From: Coriobacteriaceae bacterium
GTDB lineage: Bacteria > Actinomycetota > Coriobacteriia > Coriobacteriales > Coriobacteriaceae
Direction of reading: 5' to 3'
NCBI GenBank assembly: GCA_902363875.1
Contig: CABJBO010000017.1
Span: forward strand, 1 to 44,397
DNA: 44,397 nucleotides
The notes under the pieces were generated by a model, which ran no database searches, had not been told where the DNA came from, and saw only the letters and a list, made by a program, of their open reading frames with translations. Positions 24,872 through 36,745 of this stretch are shown piece by piece. Positions within the stretch are counted from its first letter, which is position 1. Each line of letters begins with the position of its first letter. Made by a program: the position numbers and the translations under genes.

Positions 24872-25699
24872 CTAGTAGCTCAGTGCCGGGTCGAAGAAGC
24901 CAATGAGAACGCCCACAAATGCGATCACAACGAGGATCAGCATCATAACGATGGGGTTGACCTTCTTCTTGGTCATCATGTACCAGCAGAAGATGATGAA
25001 GACCATGGGCAGCAGGTGCGGATAGATTCCGTCGAGCGTGTCCTGGAACTTACCGCCGCCGGGCAGCACCAGATTGGGGCTGCAGGTGATGGAGACCCAG
25101 GTAGCACCGACTGCACCGATGACCATGGTACCGACCATCACGATGGAATCACGCAGAGCCTTGGCCTTGGGGCCGACGAGGGCCTCGACCGCCTTGCCGC
25201 CGAGCTCATAGCCCTGGTTGTAGGCAAAGCGCATGCCAAGGAACATGAGCAGGTTCCACACGACAATATAGAAGATGGCACCGAGCGGAGAGCCGCCGGT
25301 CGAGAGACCGAGGGCGATACCGAGCAGGATCGGGATCAGGGTACCGACGATCAGCGAGTCGCCAAGGCCGGCGAGCGGGCCCATGAGGCCGGCGCGGATG
25401 CCGTTGATGGCGTCGTCGTCGATGGCCTCGCCGTTTGCGCGAGCCTCCTCGAGGCCGGCGGTGACGCCGACAATCATGGTGCCGATCTGCGGCTCGGTGT
25501 TGAAGAACGCGGAGTAGGTCTGGAGGGCCTGCTTCTGCTCCTCGGGCGTGTCGTAGAGCTCCTCGACGATCGGAAGCATGGCGCACAGGTAACCGAAGGT
25601 CTGCATGTGCTCCTGCGAGAAGCAAGTCAGGTTGCCATAGGACCAGTTGCGGAACGACTTGGCAAGCGTTTTCTTAGAGAGTTTCTTCTTCTCTGCCAT
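24872..25699 (-). CDS. PTS mannose-family transporter subunit IID
   Basis: This 275-residue EIID protein begins with a basic cytoplasmic segment, followed by family features (RNWSYGNLTCFSQEHMQTFGYL, here shown in part, and GLMGPLAGLGDSL near 129-141) and C-terminal membrane segments. Together with IIC it forms the sugar channel. Its ATG overlaps the IIC stop by 1 nt (TAATG), so the two are tightly coupled. The sugar is not determined; the family imports mannose, fructose, sorbose, GalNAc, galactosamine and others. Confidence 0.92.
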   Translation of the reverse strand: MAEKKKLSKKTLAKSFRNWSYGNLTCFSQEHMQTFGYLCAMLPIVEELYDTPEEQKQALQTYSAFFNTEPQIGTMIVGVTAGLEEARANGEAIDDDAINGIRAGLMGPLAGLGDSLIVGTLIPILLGIALGLSTGGSPLGAIFYIVVWNLLMFLGMRFAYNQGYELGGKAVEALVGPKAKALRDSIVMVGTMVIGAVGATWVSITCSPNLVLPGGGKFQDTLDGIYPHLLPMVFIIFCWYMMTKKKVNPIVMMLILVVIAFVGVLIGFFDPALSY

Positions 25700-26556
25700 T
25701 AGATGTCCTCCTCTTCCTCATCATCGGAGCCCGAGGCGATAGCTGCCTTGGGAGCGTTTGCGAGGTCGATCTTGAGCGAAGCGATCTCATAGTTGATCAG
25801 GGCGAAGAAGCAGCCGATGCCGGCGGCGGCAATCAGGTTGCATCCCATGACAGCGGACAGGGTGAAGCCGAAGAAGAACGTGAGGAAGTCCGTCGTCTTG
25901 GAGATGACCTGCTTGAGCAGGATGGCGATACCGACGGTAGGCAGCAGCGAGCCGACGGTGAACAGCGTCTTCATCGCGATGCCGTCCATGGGCATGTAGG
26001 TCTTCATAAGGTCGACCATGGCGGTGCCGCCCATGGTGATGATGAACGTCGGGAGGAACGAGCAGACGATGTGACCGATCCAAGGCAGAACGTTGTTGAC
26101 CAGGTAGAGCTTGTGGAGGTCGCCCTTCTCGAGCCACTTCCAGCCCATGCCCTGCCACACCAGGTTAATGGTGGCGGTGCCATAGAAGAGCACAGTGCCG
26201 AGCGTGCCGACGGCGGCACCGAGGGATGCGGCCATGCCGGCAGCCTCAGCGGAGGCGGGATCGATGCCCGAGTTCTTGATGGCGAGGATCGCCAGCGGGA
26301 TGCCGATATAGGACACGGCGCGGACGTCGGCGGAGACGGTTCCGCCGGGGGTCACGAGAGCGATGTAGACAACCTGGATGGCAGCGCCGACGAGGATGCC
26401 CGTCTGCATATCGCCCATGATGATGCCGACGATGAGGCCGGCGACCAGAGGACGACCCAGAGTGTAGTTGCCGATCGTCGTGCCACCCATGCCAGGCAGT
26501 GATGCCAGGCAGGCGAACAGGCCGAACAGCGCGGCTTGGAATGCATTGATTGCCAT
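25699..26556 (-). CDS. PTS mannose-family transporter subunit IIC
   Basis: This 285-residue EII-Sor/AgaW-type channel protein has many hydrophobic segments and the family N-terminal motif GGTTIGNYTLGRPLVAGLIVG (positions 24-44, quoted in part as TLGRPLVAGLIVG). The C-terminus ends in an acidic run (SGSDDEEEEDI), as does the IIA subunit. The start follows AAAGGGGA. It lies 71 nt after IIB with a CAGCCCT/AGGGCTG hairpin between. Confidence 0.92.
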   Translation of the reverse strand: MAINAFQAALFGLFACLASLPGMGGTTIGNYTLGRPLVAGLIVGIIMGDMQTGILVGAAIQVVYIALVTPGGTVSADVRAVSYIGIPLAILAIKNSGIDPASAEAAGMAASLGAAVGTLGTVLFYGTATINLVWQGMGWKWLEKGDLHKLYLVNNVLPWIGHIVCSFLPTFIITMGGTAMVDLMKTYMPMDGIAMKTLFTVGSLLPTVGIAILLKQVISKTTDFLTFFFGFTLSAVMGCNLIAAAGIGCFFALINYEIASLKIDLANAPKAAIASGSDDEEEEDI

Positions 26557-26578
26557 GCTTTCCCCTTTCTTTATTCCT

Positions 26579-26599
26579 CAGCCCTTTCCCCCAGGGCTG
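26579..26599 (-). other. Intercistronic hairpin between PTS IIB and IIC
   Basis: CAGCCCT / AGGGCTG form a 7-bp stem in the 71-nt gap. With the hairpin at 27139-27163 it may mark RNA processing sites that adjust subunit ratios. This role is inferred. Confidence 0.45.
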
Positions 26600-26627
26600 T
26601 AGGTACCAAAATGCGGCTGGCGCCTAA

Positions 26628-27116
26628 CTAGAAGCCAAACTGACCGCGGAACTTGGGCCACTCACCGATGGACTTCTCCTTGATAAGGGCGAACTCGACC
26701 GTGTAGCCGGCGTTGGTGAGATCCTCGAGCGCCTGGGCCTCTTCCTGCGTGATCGACTGGTTGTTGCCGAGCTTGGTGGTGCCGGGACGATCGTTGCAGG
26801 GACCGACGATGATGCGGTCCATGCCGGGCTTAAAGCCAAAATCGACGAGAAGTTCCTTCATGTCGAGCGGGTTCTTGGTGATCAGGAAGTACTTGGTGTT
26901 GGACTTGAGAACCTTCTCGGAGACCTCCTTGAAGTGCTCCTTGGTCCACACGAACGTCTTCTTGCCCGAGGCACTCTTGTAGGCCTCCTTGAGCACGGGG
27001 TTGGACGCCGCGGCGTCGTTGACGGCGATAAGACCGTCGCAGGGATACTCGAGGGCCCAACGGGTAACGGTCTGTCCATGGATCATACGGTCGTCAATAC
27101 GGATGAACGAAATCAT
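26628..27116 (-). CDS. PTS mannose-family transporter subunit IIB
   Basis: This 162-residue EIIB-Man/Sor protein has its phospho-histidine at His13 in the hallmark RIDDRMIHGQ. It takes phosphate from IIA and passes it to the incoming sugar. The start follows AAAGGGAG at about 5 nt. It lies 79 nt after IIA and 71 nt before IIC. Confidence 0.93.
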   Translation of the reverse strand: MISFIRIDDRMIHGQTVTRWALEYPCDGLIAVNDAAASNPVLKEAYKSASGKKTFVWTKEHFKEVSEKVLKSNTKYFLITKNPLDMKELLVDFGFKPGMDRIIVGPCNDRPGTTKLGNNQSITQEEAQALEDLTNAGYTVEFALIKEKSIGEWPKFRGQFGF

Positions 27117-27138
27117 GCGTTCTCCCTTTCTTTATCAC

Positions 27139-27163
27139 CGGGGGTCTTTCCTCTTAACCCCCG
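27139..27163 (-). other. Intercistronic hairpin between PTS IIA and IIB
   Basis: CGGGGGT (27139-27145) and ACCCCCG (27157-27163) form a 7-bp stem with an 11-nt loop inside the operon. There is no T-run, so it is more likely a processing or stabilising structure than a terminator. Confidence 0.5.
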
Positions 27164-27195
27164 CTCCATCACGAAAATTTGGGCGGATGCGCTGC

Positions 27196-27630
27196 CTAGA
27201 TGTCGTCGTCCTCGTCGTCGGCGTCATCGGTCGGGACAACGAGCTCGGACATACCGTTCTTGCCCTCCTGCAGCATCATCTGCTTGAGGGAATCCAGGTC
27301 CATGGTGGCAAGCCCCATCATGGCGGTCATAGCCATGGGCAGATTCATACCGCCGAAGGCAATGGTGTGGGCGAGCAGACCCTTCTCGGCCAGCGTGTTC
27401 ATGGCATTGGTGAGCGGAGATCCGCCCAGGATGTCACCAAGCAGGACAACCTCGTCATCGGCGGTAACGGGAGCGAGCATCGCCTTGACGTTCTCGACAT
27501 ACTCGTCAGCGCCCATGCCGTCCACGAGACTCGTCGACAAGATGTTCGGGGCGTCATTGCCGAGCATCTTGAGGACACTGTGCAGTCCGGGAGCGAGCGT
27601 TCCGTGACTGACCATTACCAGATACCGCAT
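27196..27630 (-). CDS. PTS mannose-family transporter subunit IIA
   Basis: This 144-residue EIIA-Man protein starts MRYLVMVSHGTLA, with phospho-acceptor His9, and contains the family segment LGDILGGSPLTNA. It receives phosphate from HPr. ATG at 27630 has AGGAG 5 nt upstream; the longer frame to 27702 lacks such a site. The last 11 residues are almost all acidic (DDADDEDDDI). It is the first gene of the IIA-IIB-IIC-IID operon, divergent from the GntR gene. Confidence 0.92.
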   Translation of the reverse strand: MRYLVMVSHGTLAPGLHSVLKMLGNDAPNILSTSLVDGMGADEYVENVKAMLAPVTADDEVVLLGDILGGSPLTNAMNTLAEKGLLAHTIAFGGMNLPMAMTAMMGLATMDLDSLKQMMLQEGKNGMSELVVPTDDADDEDDDI

Positions 27631-27714
27631 GCGGTCTCCTCTCGACCCGCCGTGTGTCGCACGGCTTTGCTTTTTGCCGAGATTATTGTTGCGCCGGGGC
27701 ATGTTCGGTACAAG

Positions 27715-27765
27715 AAAATAGTTGCGAACGGCAACTATTCATCGGTTAACGGTAGCAACTATTTT
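27715..27765. promoter_or_regulatory. Inverted-repeat operator candidate in the PTS/GntR divergent region
   Basis: AATAGTTGC (27717-27725) and GCAACTATT (27731-27739) form a perfect 9-bp palindrome with a 5-bp centre. A third copy, GCAACTATTTT (27755-27765), is an exact 11-bp complement of 27715-27725. These half-sites lie in the roughly 300-bp region between the PTS operon and the GntR gene, as expected for a regulator controlling both. The rest of the gap is AT-rich and holds no gene. Confidence 0.6.
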
Positions 27766-27938
27766 TGTGCCTAAATTATTTTTTCTTCTAATTATTTTTA
27801 AAATAGCAGGTAGATTGCCTGATAAATGTTTTATGTTCCTTATGCACCATACATACCAGCAAGAATCGGGCCTGGCATCTCCGGTTTGCCCCGCAGTGTC
27901 AGACCATGTCACGTATGCTCACGACATGGAGGTACCCC

Positions 27939-28721
27939 ATGGACATGATCTCGTTTCTCGCCTCCGAACCCTTCGACCGCAGCGGTGATACGCCGCTCTA
28001 TGTCCAACTTAAACATCGAATCGCCCTGCTTATCGCCAGCCAGGCGTTCGACACCAAGACGCCGCTGCCGCGCGAGCTCGAAATCTGTGAGCGGCTGGAG
28101 TTATCGCGCGCGACCGTGCGCCGTTGTTTCCAAGATCTCGTCATCGAGGGGCGCGTGGTGCGCAAACGTGGGCAGGGCACGTTCATCAAACCCCAAACCT
28201 CAGCACCCGGCATCGACCTGGCCCTGAATTTCAGCGCGCGGATGCGCGAAGCGGGACGGGTTCCGAGCTCGCAGATTCTCGCCTTTTCAAGCATACCGGC
28301 CGTCCGCGGCATCGCCTCTGGGCTCAAAGTGCCCGAAGGGACACCCGTCTGGGAGATTCGCCGCCTGCGTCTCGCCAACGACAAACCCATGGAGCTCAAC
28401 TACGTCTATATCCCCGTGTCACTTTGCCCCGAGCTCACACGCAAAGACGTGGATGACTCGCTCTACGCCTACATCGCGGAAAAGACCGGCATCCTGCCCG
28501 CAAGCGTCGATGCCGTCTACGAGACGGTCAACCTCGACAAGCATGAGGCGCGCCTTTTGGGACAGAACACCGGTAAGGCGGCGATGCGCATCGTGCGTTC
28601 GACCTACGACAAGACGGGAACCCCGTTCGAGGTAGGCGTGCTCATCAGCTGCGACGGTCAGGCAAAGCTGCACGTGCACATCGCCGCCGACAAAACAACC
28701 TTCACCGCCACAGCCCAATAA
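27939..28721 (+). CDS. GntR family transcriptional regulator (HutC/UTRA type)
   Basis: This 260-residue protein has an N-terminal winged-helix (PLPRELEICERLELSRATVRR followed by the wing GRVVRKRGQGTFIK, shown in part) and a C-terminal UTRA ligand-binding domain, typical of sugar- or amino-sugar-responsive repressors. ATG at 27939 is preceded by GGAGGT at 5 nt; the frame could extend to 27906 but without a site. It is divergent from the mannose-family PTS operon and probably controls it, with a phosphorylated sugar as the likely inducer. This is inferred from arrangement. Confidence 0.9.
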   Translation: MDMISFLASEPFDRSGDTPLYVQLKHRIALLIASQAFDTKTPLPRELEICERLELSRATVRRCFQDLVIEGRVVRKRGQGTFIKPQTSAPGIDLALNFSARMREAGRVPSSQILAFSSIPAVRGIASGLKVPEGTPVWEIRRLRLANDKPMELNYVYIPVSLCPELTRKDVDDSLYAYIAEKTGILPASVDAVYETVNLDKHEARLLGQNTGKAAMRIVRSTYDKTGTPFEVGVLISCDGQAKLHVHIAADKTTFTATAQ

Positions 28722-28730
28722 ATCCAAAAC

Positions 28731-28766
28731 GTGGGCGCCGTCGTTCAAACGAACGACGGCGCCCAC
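28731..28766. terminator. Perfect terminator-like hairpin between GntR and carB
   Basis: A 16-bp perfect stem GTGGGCGCCGTCGTTC with its complement surrounds the loop AAAC, 10 bp after the GntR stop codon. T-rich sequence follows on both strands (CTTTCTTTTTC on +, GTTTTGG on minus), so it may stop transcripts from both sides. Confidence 0.8.
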
Positions 28767-28812
28767 ACTCACTTTCTTTTTCAGCCCTAGCCATCGCGCA
28801 AAGTCCCTTCGG

Positions 28813-28943
28813 CAGTACACGGTGCAGCCGAGTCACCGTAGGCCGGGGCGGGAGGGACCGAGTTTCCTCCTGAGCGACTCTGCTTGCAGCCGGAGCGAAA
28901 GGGGGAAATCTCGGCCCCTCCCACCCCGGCCGGACAGGTCACA

Positions 28944-28958
<15 letters not shown>
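28813..28958 (-). other. 146-nt nested inverted repeat overlapping the carB 3' end
   Basis: The outer arms CAGTACACGGTG (28813-28824) and CACCGTGTACTG (28947-28958) are perfectly complementary, and the right arm contains the last carB codons. Inside, 28841-28870 and 28901-28931 pair over about 30 bp with three transitions and one extra base, leaving a 30-nt loop that contains CTGCTTGCAG. Two of the three differences become G-U pairs in the minus-strand (carB-sense) RNA. GGACAGG beside the inner right arm resembles the TGTCC-family core. It may be a mobile palindromic element or a structured 3' RNA. Confidence 0.75.
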
Positions 28959-32258
<3,300 letters not shown>

Positions 32259-32259
32259 G

Positions 32260-33699
32260 TTAGTTCTCCTCGGTCTCAGCGGTCTCGGACTCAGCAAAGT
32301 TCCAGCCGGCAAGGCGGTCCTTCGCGGGATCGATGTCCAGGTAGTTCTCCTCGCCGTCCATGAGTCGCGTAAAGGCAGTAAAGAGATAGTGGGCATCGGT
32401 GGGGCCAGGCGAAGCCTCGGGGTGGTACTGGACCGAGAAGCACGGGGCGTCGAGCAGCTGGATGCCCTCGGCGGTGCCGTCGTTGAGGTTCACATGCGTC
32501 AGGCGAATGCGACCAAAGCGCTCGTTCATCACGACCGGCGCGATTCCGCGGCGCACCCAGGCGCGCAGATCTCCATCGGCCGCATGCTCGGTCTCGCCGC
32601 CCGAAAGCTCGGGGACAAGCTTGCCCAGACTGGGGAACAGCAGGCCAAAGCCGTGGTTTTGCGCGGTGATCTCCACGCGGCGGCTCACCAGGTTCATGAC
32701 CGGCTGGTTGCCACCGCGGTGACCGAACTTAAGCTTTTCCATCTGGGCGCCGCAGGCCAGGCTGATCATCTGGTGACCAAGACAAATACCAAAGACCGGC
32801 ACCTTGCCGATCAGCTGCTGCACCTGCTCGTAGGTCTCCACCACGGCGTCGGGGTCGCCGGGGCCATTGGACAAAAAGACACCGTCGGGATTCATGTCGA
32901 GCACCTGCTGGGCGGGCGTATCCCACGGCACGACGGTAAGGTCGCAGCCGGCGCGGACCAGCCCCTCCAGAATACCGCGCTTCACACCGCAGTCGTAGGC
33001 GACCACCTTGTGACGGGCAGGAGCGGCAGCCGCAAGTGCAAAGTCATGCGTGGCAGGCAGGTCGACGGCGGCAAAGGCGTGGGGCTCAGGGCAGCTCACG
33101 GTCTTGACCAGGTTCTCGCCTACCAGCGTGGGCGCTGCGGCCAGACGCTCGGCAAGCTCGTCGACGTCGAAGATCTCGGTCGAGATAATGCCCATCTTGG
33201 AACCATTATCGCGCAGATGGCGCACCAGGGCGCGGGTGTCGACACCCTCGATAGCGACGATGCCGTGAGCGCGCAGGTACTCCGGCACGCTGACGGCCGA
33301 GCGCCAGTTAGAAGGCGTGGCGCACATGTCGCGAACGATCATGCCGCGCATAGCCGGAGCGCTCGCAGGGCGCACGGCGTCGCCGGGGAAGGCCGACTGG
33401 ACGTCGGTCTCGTCGATACCGTAATTGCCGATCTGCGGATAGGTCATGGTTACGATTTGGCCGGCATAACTCGGGTCGGTCATGACCTCAAAGTAGCCCT
33501 CGAGCGAGGTGTTGAAGCAGACTTCGCCGGTCGCGGTGCCCTCGGCGCCGCATGCACGTCCATAAAAAATGGTCCCATCCTCAAGATACAGGATGCAGGG
33601 ACCACAGGTGCCCTTGCTGGTTTTGGCCAGCATACGCTGGCAAAGCTCGCTGGGCGCGAAGGTGCGGGCGGCAGCGCCCGCGGTATGGTTGTTCGCCAT
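32260..33699 (-). CDS. carA: Carbamoyl-phosphate synthase small (glutaminase) subunit
   Basis: This 479-residue subunit is longer than the usual 360-390. It frees ammonia from glutamine and channels it to CarB. The class I amidotransferase cysteine is in GICLGHQM, with the partner histidine in [16 protein letters not shown]. Extra sequence is found at the N-terminus (about 25 residues), between AQNHGFG and THVNLNDG (about 36 residues more than E. coli, containing [17 protein letters not shown]) and at the C-terminus (about 20 acidic residues). ATG at 33699 follows AAGGAGAAC; the frame to 33720 lacks a site. It is the first gene of carAB. Confidence 0.95.
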   Translation of the reverse strand: MANNHTAGAAARTFAPSELCQRMLAKTSKGTCGPCILYLEDGTIFYGRACGAEGTATGEVCFNTSLEGYFEVMTDPSYAGQIVTMTYPQIGNYGIDETDVQSAFPGDAVRPASAPAMRGMIVRDMCATPSNWRSAVSVPEYLRAHGIVAIEGVDTRALVRHLRDNGSKMGIISTEIFDVDELAERLAAAPTLVGENLVKTVSCPEPHAFAAVDLPATHDFALAAAAPARHKVVAYDCGVKRGILEGLVRAGCDLTVVPWDTPAQQVLDMNPDGVFLSNGPGDPDAVVETYEQVQQLIGKVPVFGICLGHQMISLACGAQMEKLKFGHRGGNQPVMNLVSRRVEITAQNHGFGLLFPSLGKLVPELSGGETEHAADGDLRAWVRRGIAPVVMNERFGRIRLTHVNLNDGTAEGIQLLDAPCFSVQYHPEASPGPTDAHYLFTAFTRLMDGEENYLDIDPAKDRLAGWNFAESETAETEEN

Positions 33700-33860
33700 A
33701 GTTCTCCTTCCCGGTCTCACAGGACCGGCTTAAAGGTGTGTAGTTAGGCCTCGCGGTATTGTAACCGTAAGCATGCCTCATGGCGTTAATTTCATCGAAA
33801 TGTTTACGAAATGATAATTATGACTTTCTATGCATAATGATTTTTCTAGGACGAGGATTA

Positions 33861-33898
33861 AAAATCATCCCGCGGGGCTTGTGGCTCACGCGGGATGA
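33861..33898 (-). terminator. Terminator after the single-TM protein gene
   Basis: TCATCCCGCG (33865-33874) and CGCGGGATGA (33889-33898) pair around a 14-nt loop and are followed on the minus strand by TTTTTAATCC. It lies just past the stop codon at 33906 and ends the ABC exporter operon. Confidence 0.85.
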
Positions 33899-33905
33899 TG
33901 ACGTC

Positions 33906-34871
33906 TTACTTTTTCTTATCCTGCTCCAGCAGTTTGGACGGTGTGCGATCGGGCTTGCCGCCGCGGAAAATCTCGCGGCCATGCAGACGATGCTCCAGGT
34001 CACGTTCGGCCTTTTCCTCGTCAATCTTGGTCTGGCTCACCACCGGGTCCTCAATCAACGACGACACCGAGTTCACCTGCTTCTGAATGCGCTCGGCGAT
34101 GGTGTCATCCATACTCACGATGCGCATCTTCCAGTCGATACTCGTGGCGTTGGATGAGCTCTTGGTCCACACGAACGTCAAAATGGCGCTCTGGTGGCCG
34201 CGCGCGGGGAACATGCCAAAGAAGGAATCGTGCTGAATGTTGCTATTCTCGTCGATATAGGCGTGAACGTTATACACCACGCGGTCGATCTTATCGTTGA
34301 GCAACGCGTTGGTCGCAAGCGCCGCGGCCTGAATCTGCCCGTTGGACAGCAGCTCGAGCTCGTTGGCAGACGATGTGTCCAACACCGTCACCTCGACCGT
34401 GCCCGTGCGTTCATCGGCTTCATCGACGGTAAAATCGAGCGGGAACTGCGTAAAGCCATTGCCCCACTCAAGGCCGCCCTTCAGCGCGGTCGAAACGGTA
34501 TCGACCGAAACGCTCTCGGACAGGTTGGCGGTGTTCAGGCGACGCATCACGCCGTAGCCAATCTGCATGCCCACGATCAGCACCAAAATACCGATGACCA
34601 CGGCCATCGCGGTCTTCGTAATGGTATGGCTCACCTGCGAGCCCGAAGGATCGTCCTCGGACAGCGGGTCGATATGTTTTGCCTGGCTCGCGCGGTCCTC
34701 GCTGCGCAGCTGCGCTAGCGCCGCTTTGTCACCGCGCTTGACGGCGGCCTCTTTCTCGCGCATGCGCTCGGTACGCTTTTTGGCGAGCGTAGGATCCAAG
34801 ACGCCGGATGCATCGATTTCGGAGAATAACTCCGTCACTTCTTCCGGAGTCAAAGGGTTCTTGTCAGCCAT
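33906..34871 (-). CDS. Single-TM protein of unknown function linked to an ABC exporter
   Basis: The 321-residue product has a charged cytoplasmic N-terminus (1-83, with a coiled-coil-like KKRTERMREKEAAVKRGDKA stretch, 26-45), one membrane segment near 86-108, and an outward domain of about 200 residues mixing beta strands (TGTVEVTVLDTSS, AILTFVWTKSS). It ends with a basic segment (HRLHGREIFRGGKPDRTPSK). No family is recognised. It begins 20 nt after the ABC exporter stop, with AGGA 6 nt before its ATG, so it is in that operon and may be a partner or sensor for the exporter. Confidence 0.8.
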   Translation of the reverse strand: MADKNPLTPEEVTELFSEIDASGVLDPTLAKKRTERMREKEAAVKRGDKAALAQLRSEDRASQAKHIDPLSEDDPSGSQVSHTITKTAMAVVIGILVLIVGMQIGYGVMRRLNTANLSESVSVDTVSTALKGGLEWGNGFTQFPLDFTVDEADERTGTVEVTVLDTSSANELELLSNGQIQAAALATNALLNDKIDRVVYNVHAYIDENSNIQHDSFFGMFPARGHQSAILTFVWTKSSSNATSIDWKMRIVSMDDTIAERIQKQVNSVSSLIEDPVVSQTKIDEEKAERDLEHRLHGREIFRGGKPDRTPSKLLEQDKKK

Positions 34872-34890
34872 AAACTTCCTGTCATATCAA

Positions 34891-36663
34891 TCAGTCGAGC
34901 TCGTGCGCACGCGCACCTTCGAACTGCATTCGATAGTAACGGGCATAGGTGCCGCCACGGGCGAGAAGCTCCTCGTGCGTGCCACGCTCCACAACGCGAC
35001 CATGCTCAACGGTCGCAATCTCATCGGCATGCTTAATGGTCGAAAGACGGTGGGCGATGATAATCGTGGTGCGGCCGCGTGCCAGCTCTTCGAGCGACTC
35101 CTGCACCGCCTCCTCGCTCTCGTTATCCAAAGCACTCGTCGCCTCGTCTAAAATCAGGATCTTGGGATTCTTGAGAAACACGCGCGCGATGGCAACACGC
35201 TGCTTCTGTCCGCCCGAAAGACGGCTGCCGCGCTCGCCCACGACCGTGTCATAGCCCTGTGGAAGCGACTCGATAAAGGCATCGATGTTGGCGCGACGGG
35301 CGGCCTCGGCGATCTCTTCCGCCGTAGCGCCCGGCTTGCCGTAGGCGATGTTCTCGCCAATCGTACCGTCAAACAGATAGACATCCTGCTGCACCAGGCC
35401 GATGGCGCGGCGCAGGCTCTGCTGCGTCACATCGCGCACGTCCTGACCGTCGATGCTAATGGATCCGGCAGCCACGTCATAAAAGCGCGGCAGCAGCGAA
35501 CAGGTCGTGGACTTGCCGCCGCCCGAGGGTCCAACCAGCGCGATGGTCTGGCCGGGCTTGATGGACAGATTCATATGGTCGATAACAGGGCGTCCGTCGG
35601 CGCCGCCCTCGCCCAACTCAACATCCTCGTAGCTAAAGCACACGTCGTGATACTCCACGGCGCCGGCGGTCACCCGCAGATCCGTGGCGCCCGGCTTGTC
35701 CTGGATATCCGGGGCAGTCGAGAGTACCTCGTCCATACGCTTAAAGCCGGCGATGGCCTTCTGATACGTTTCGGCCGAATTGACGAGCGTCTCGAGCGGC
35801 GTGCAGAACAGCGAAATATAGAGTGCAAAGGTCGCCATATCGACCGCCTGCAGCTGTCCCTGGGCGACCAGCCAGCCGCCCAGCAGCACCACGATCACAT
35901 AGAGCACACCCGAGAGCAGGCCATACGTCGCGGTATAGACGCCCATGGCGTGATACATGTTCTCCTTGGACGAAAGATAGCGATTGTTGGAGGCGCGGAA
36001 CTTGAAGCGTTCGGTCTCCTCATTGGCAAAGCTCTTGACCACGCGCATGCCCGCCAGCGAATCCTGCAGCTGCGCATTGATGCCGCTGATCTTTTTGCGG
36101 TTGTCGCTAAAAACCTCGCGCATGCGCATGTTCTGCCAAAACATGACGACCGCAAACGCCGCCGTCACCACGGCCATGGCGAGCGCGAGCACCGGGGCGA
36201 TGGTAAAGAGGATCACAAACGAGCCGATAATCTCGATGCCGCAGATGATGATCCACTCGGGTACGTGATGCGCCGCCTCGCAGATATCGAACAGGTCGTT
36301 GACCACGCGGCTCATCATGTCACCCGAGCTGTTGCGGTCGAAGTACGCAAAGCTAAAGCGCTCATACTGGTCGAACAGGTCCTCGCGCATTTTGGACTCC
36401 ATGCGCGCGCCCATCACGTGGCCCCAATAGCTCACAAAGTAGCGGCAGGCGCAGCGGACGGCATACATCAGCACCAAGCCCACCGCGATCATGCCGAGCG
36501 CCTGCATAATGGCAGCCTGACCCTGAGTAAATAGCCCACCGGTCAAATTACGCAGAATAATAGGAAAAGCAAGGTCAATGGCGGCAAGCACCAGAGCACA
36601 AACAGTATCAGCAACAAAAAGCCCCATCTGGGGCTCGTAATACGAAAGAAACCTCTTCAGCAT
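34891..36663 (-). CDS. ABC transporter, fused permease/ATPase (exporter type)
   Basis: This 590-residue half-transporter has an N-terminal six-helix membrane domain (about 15-310) and a C-terminal nucleotide-binding domain: Walker A GPSGGGKST at 378-386, signature LSGGQKQR at 482-489, Walker B ILILDE at 502-507 and H-loop His538. It resembles MsbA/multidrug/lipid exporters and should act as a homodimer, or as a heterodimer with a partner elsewhere. The substrate is unknown. The start follows GAGG at 5 nt. The downstream gene encodes a single-TM protein in the same operon. Confidence 0.92.
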   Translation of the reverse strand: MLKRFLSYYEPQMGLFVADTVCALVLAAIDLAFPIILRNLTGGLFTQGQAAIMQALGMIAVGLVLMYAVRCACRYFVSYWGHVMGARMESKMREDLFDQYERFSFAYFDRNSSGDMMSRVVNDLFDICEAAHHVPEWIIICGIEIIGSFVILFTIAPVLALAMAVVTAAFAVVMFWQNMRMREVFSDNRKKISGINAQLQDSLAGMRVVKSFANEETERFKFRASNNRYLSSKENMYHAMGVYTATYGLLSGVLYVIVVLLGGWLVAQGQLQAVDMATFALYISLFCTPLETLVNSAETYQKAIAGFKRMDEVLSTAPDIQDKPGATDLRVTAGAVEYHDVCFSYEDVELGEGGADGRPVIDHMNLSIKPGQTIALVGPSGGGKSTTCSLLPRFYDVAAGSISIDGQDVRDVTQQSLRRAIGLVQQDVYLFDGTIGENIAYGKPGATAEEIAEAARRANIDAFIESLPQGYDTVVGERGSRLSGGQKQRVAIARVFLKNPKILILDEATSALDNESEEAVQESLEELARGRTTIIIAHRLSTIKHADEIATVEHGRVVERGTHEELLARGGTYARYYRMQFEGARAHELD

Positions 36664-36694
36664 GTGATCCTCAAAGAAATATCAGCAACGTAAG

Positions 36695-36733
36695 GCCCTG
36701 GGACAAAGCAATCAGTAGTACTTGTCCCAGGGC
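36695..36733. repeat. Hairpin with TGTCCC in the stem
   Basis: A perfect 12-bp stem GCCCTGGGACAA / TTGTCCCAGGGC has a 15-nt loop, and it lies 13 bp past the Nudix gene stop. No T-run follows on the minus strand. It shares the TGTCCC core with the hairpins at 2573, 3586, 6754, 8801 and 11378. Confidence 0.7.
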
Positions 36734-36745
36734 TATCCCCACTCG

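Noticed and set aside
33711..33728. PyrR-type attenuator before carA
   Set aside because: CCGGTC/GACCGG forms a short hairpin, but the PyrR-binding loop consensus is not present and the hairpin lies only 12 bp before the start codon.
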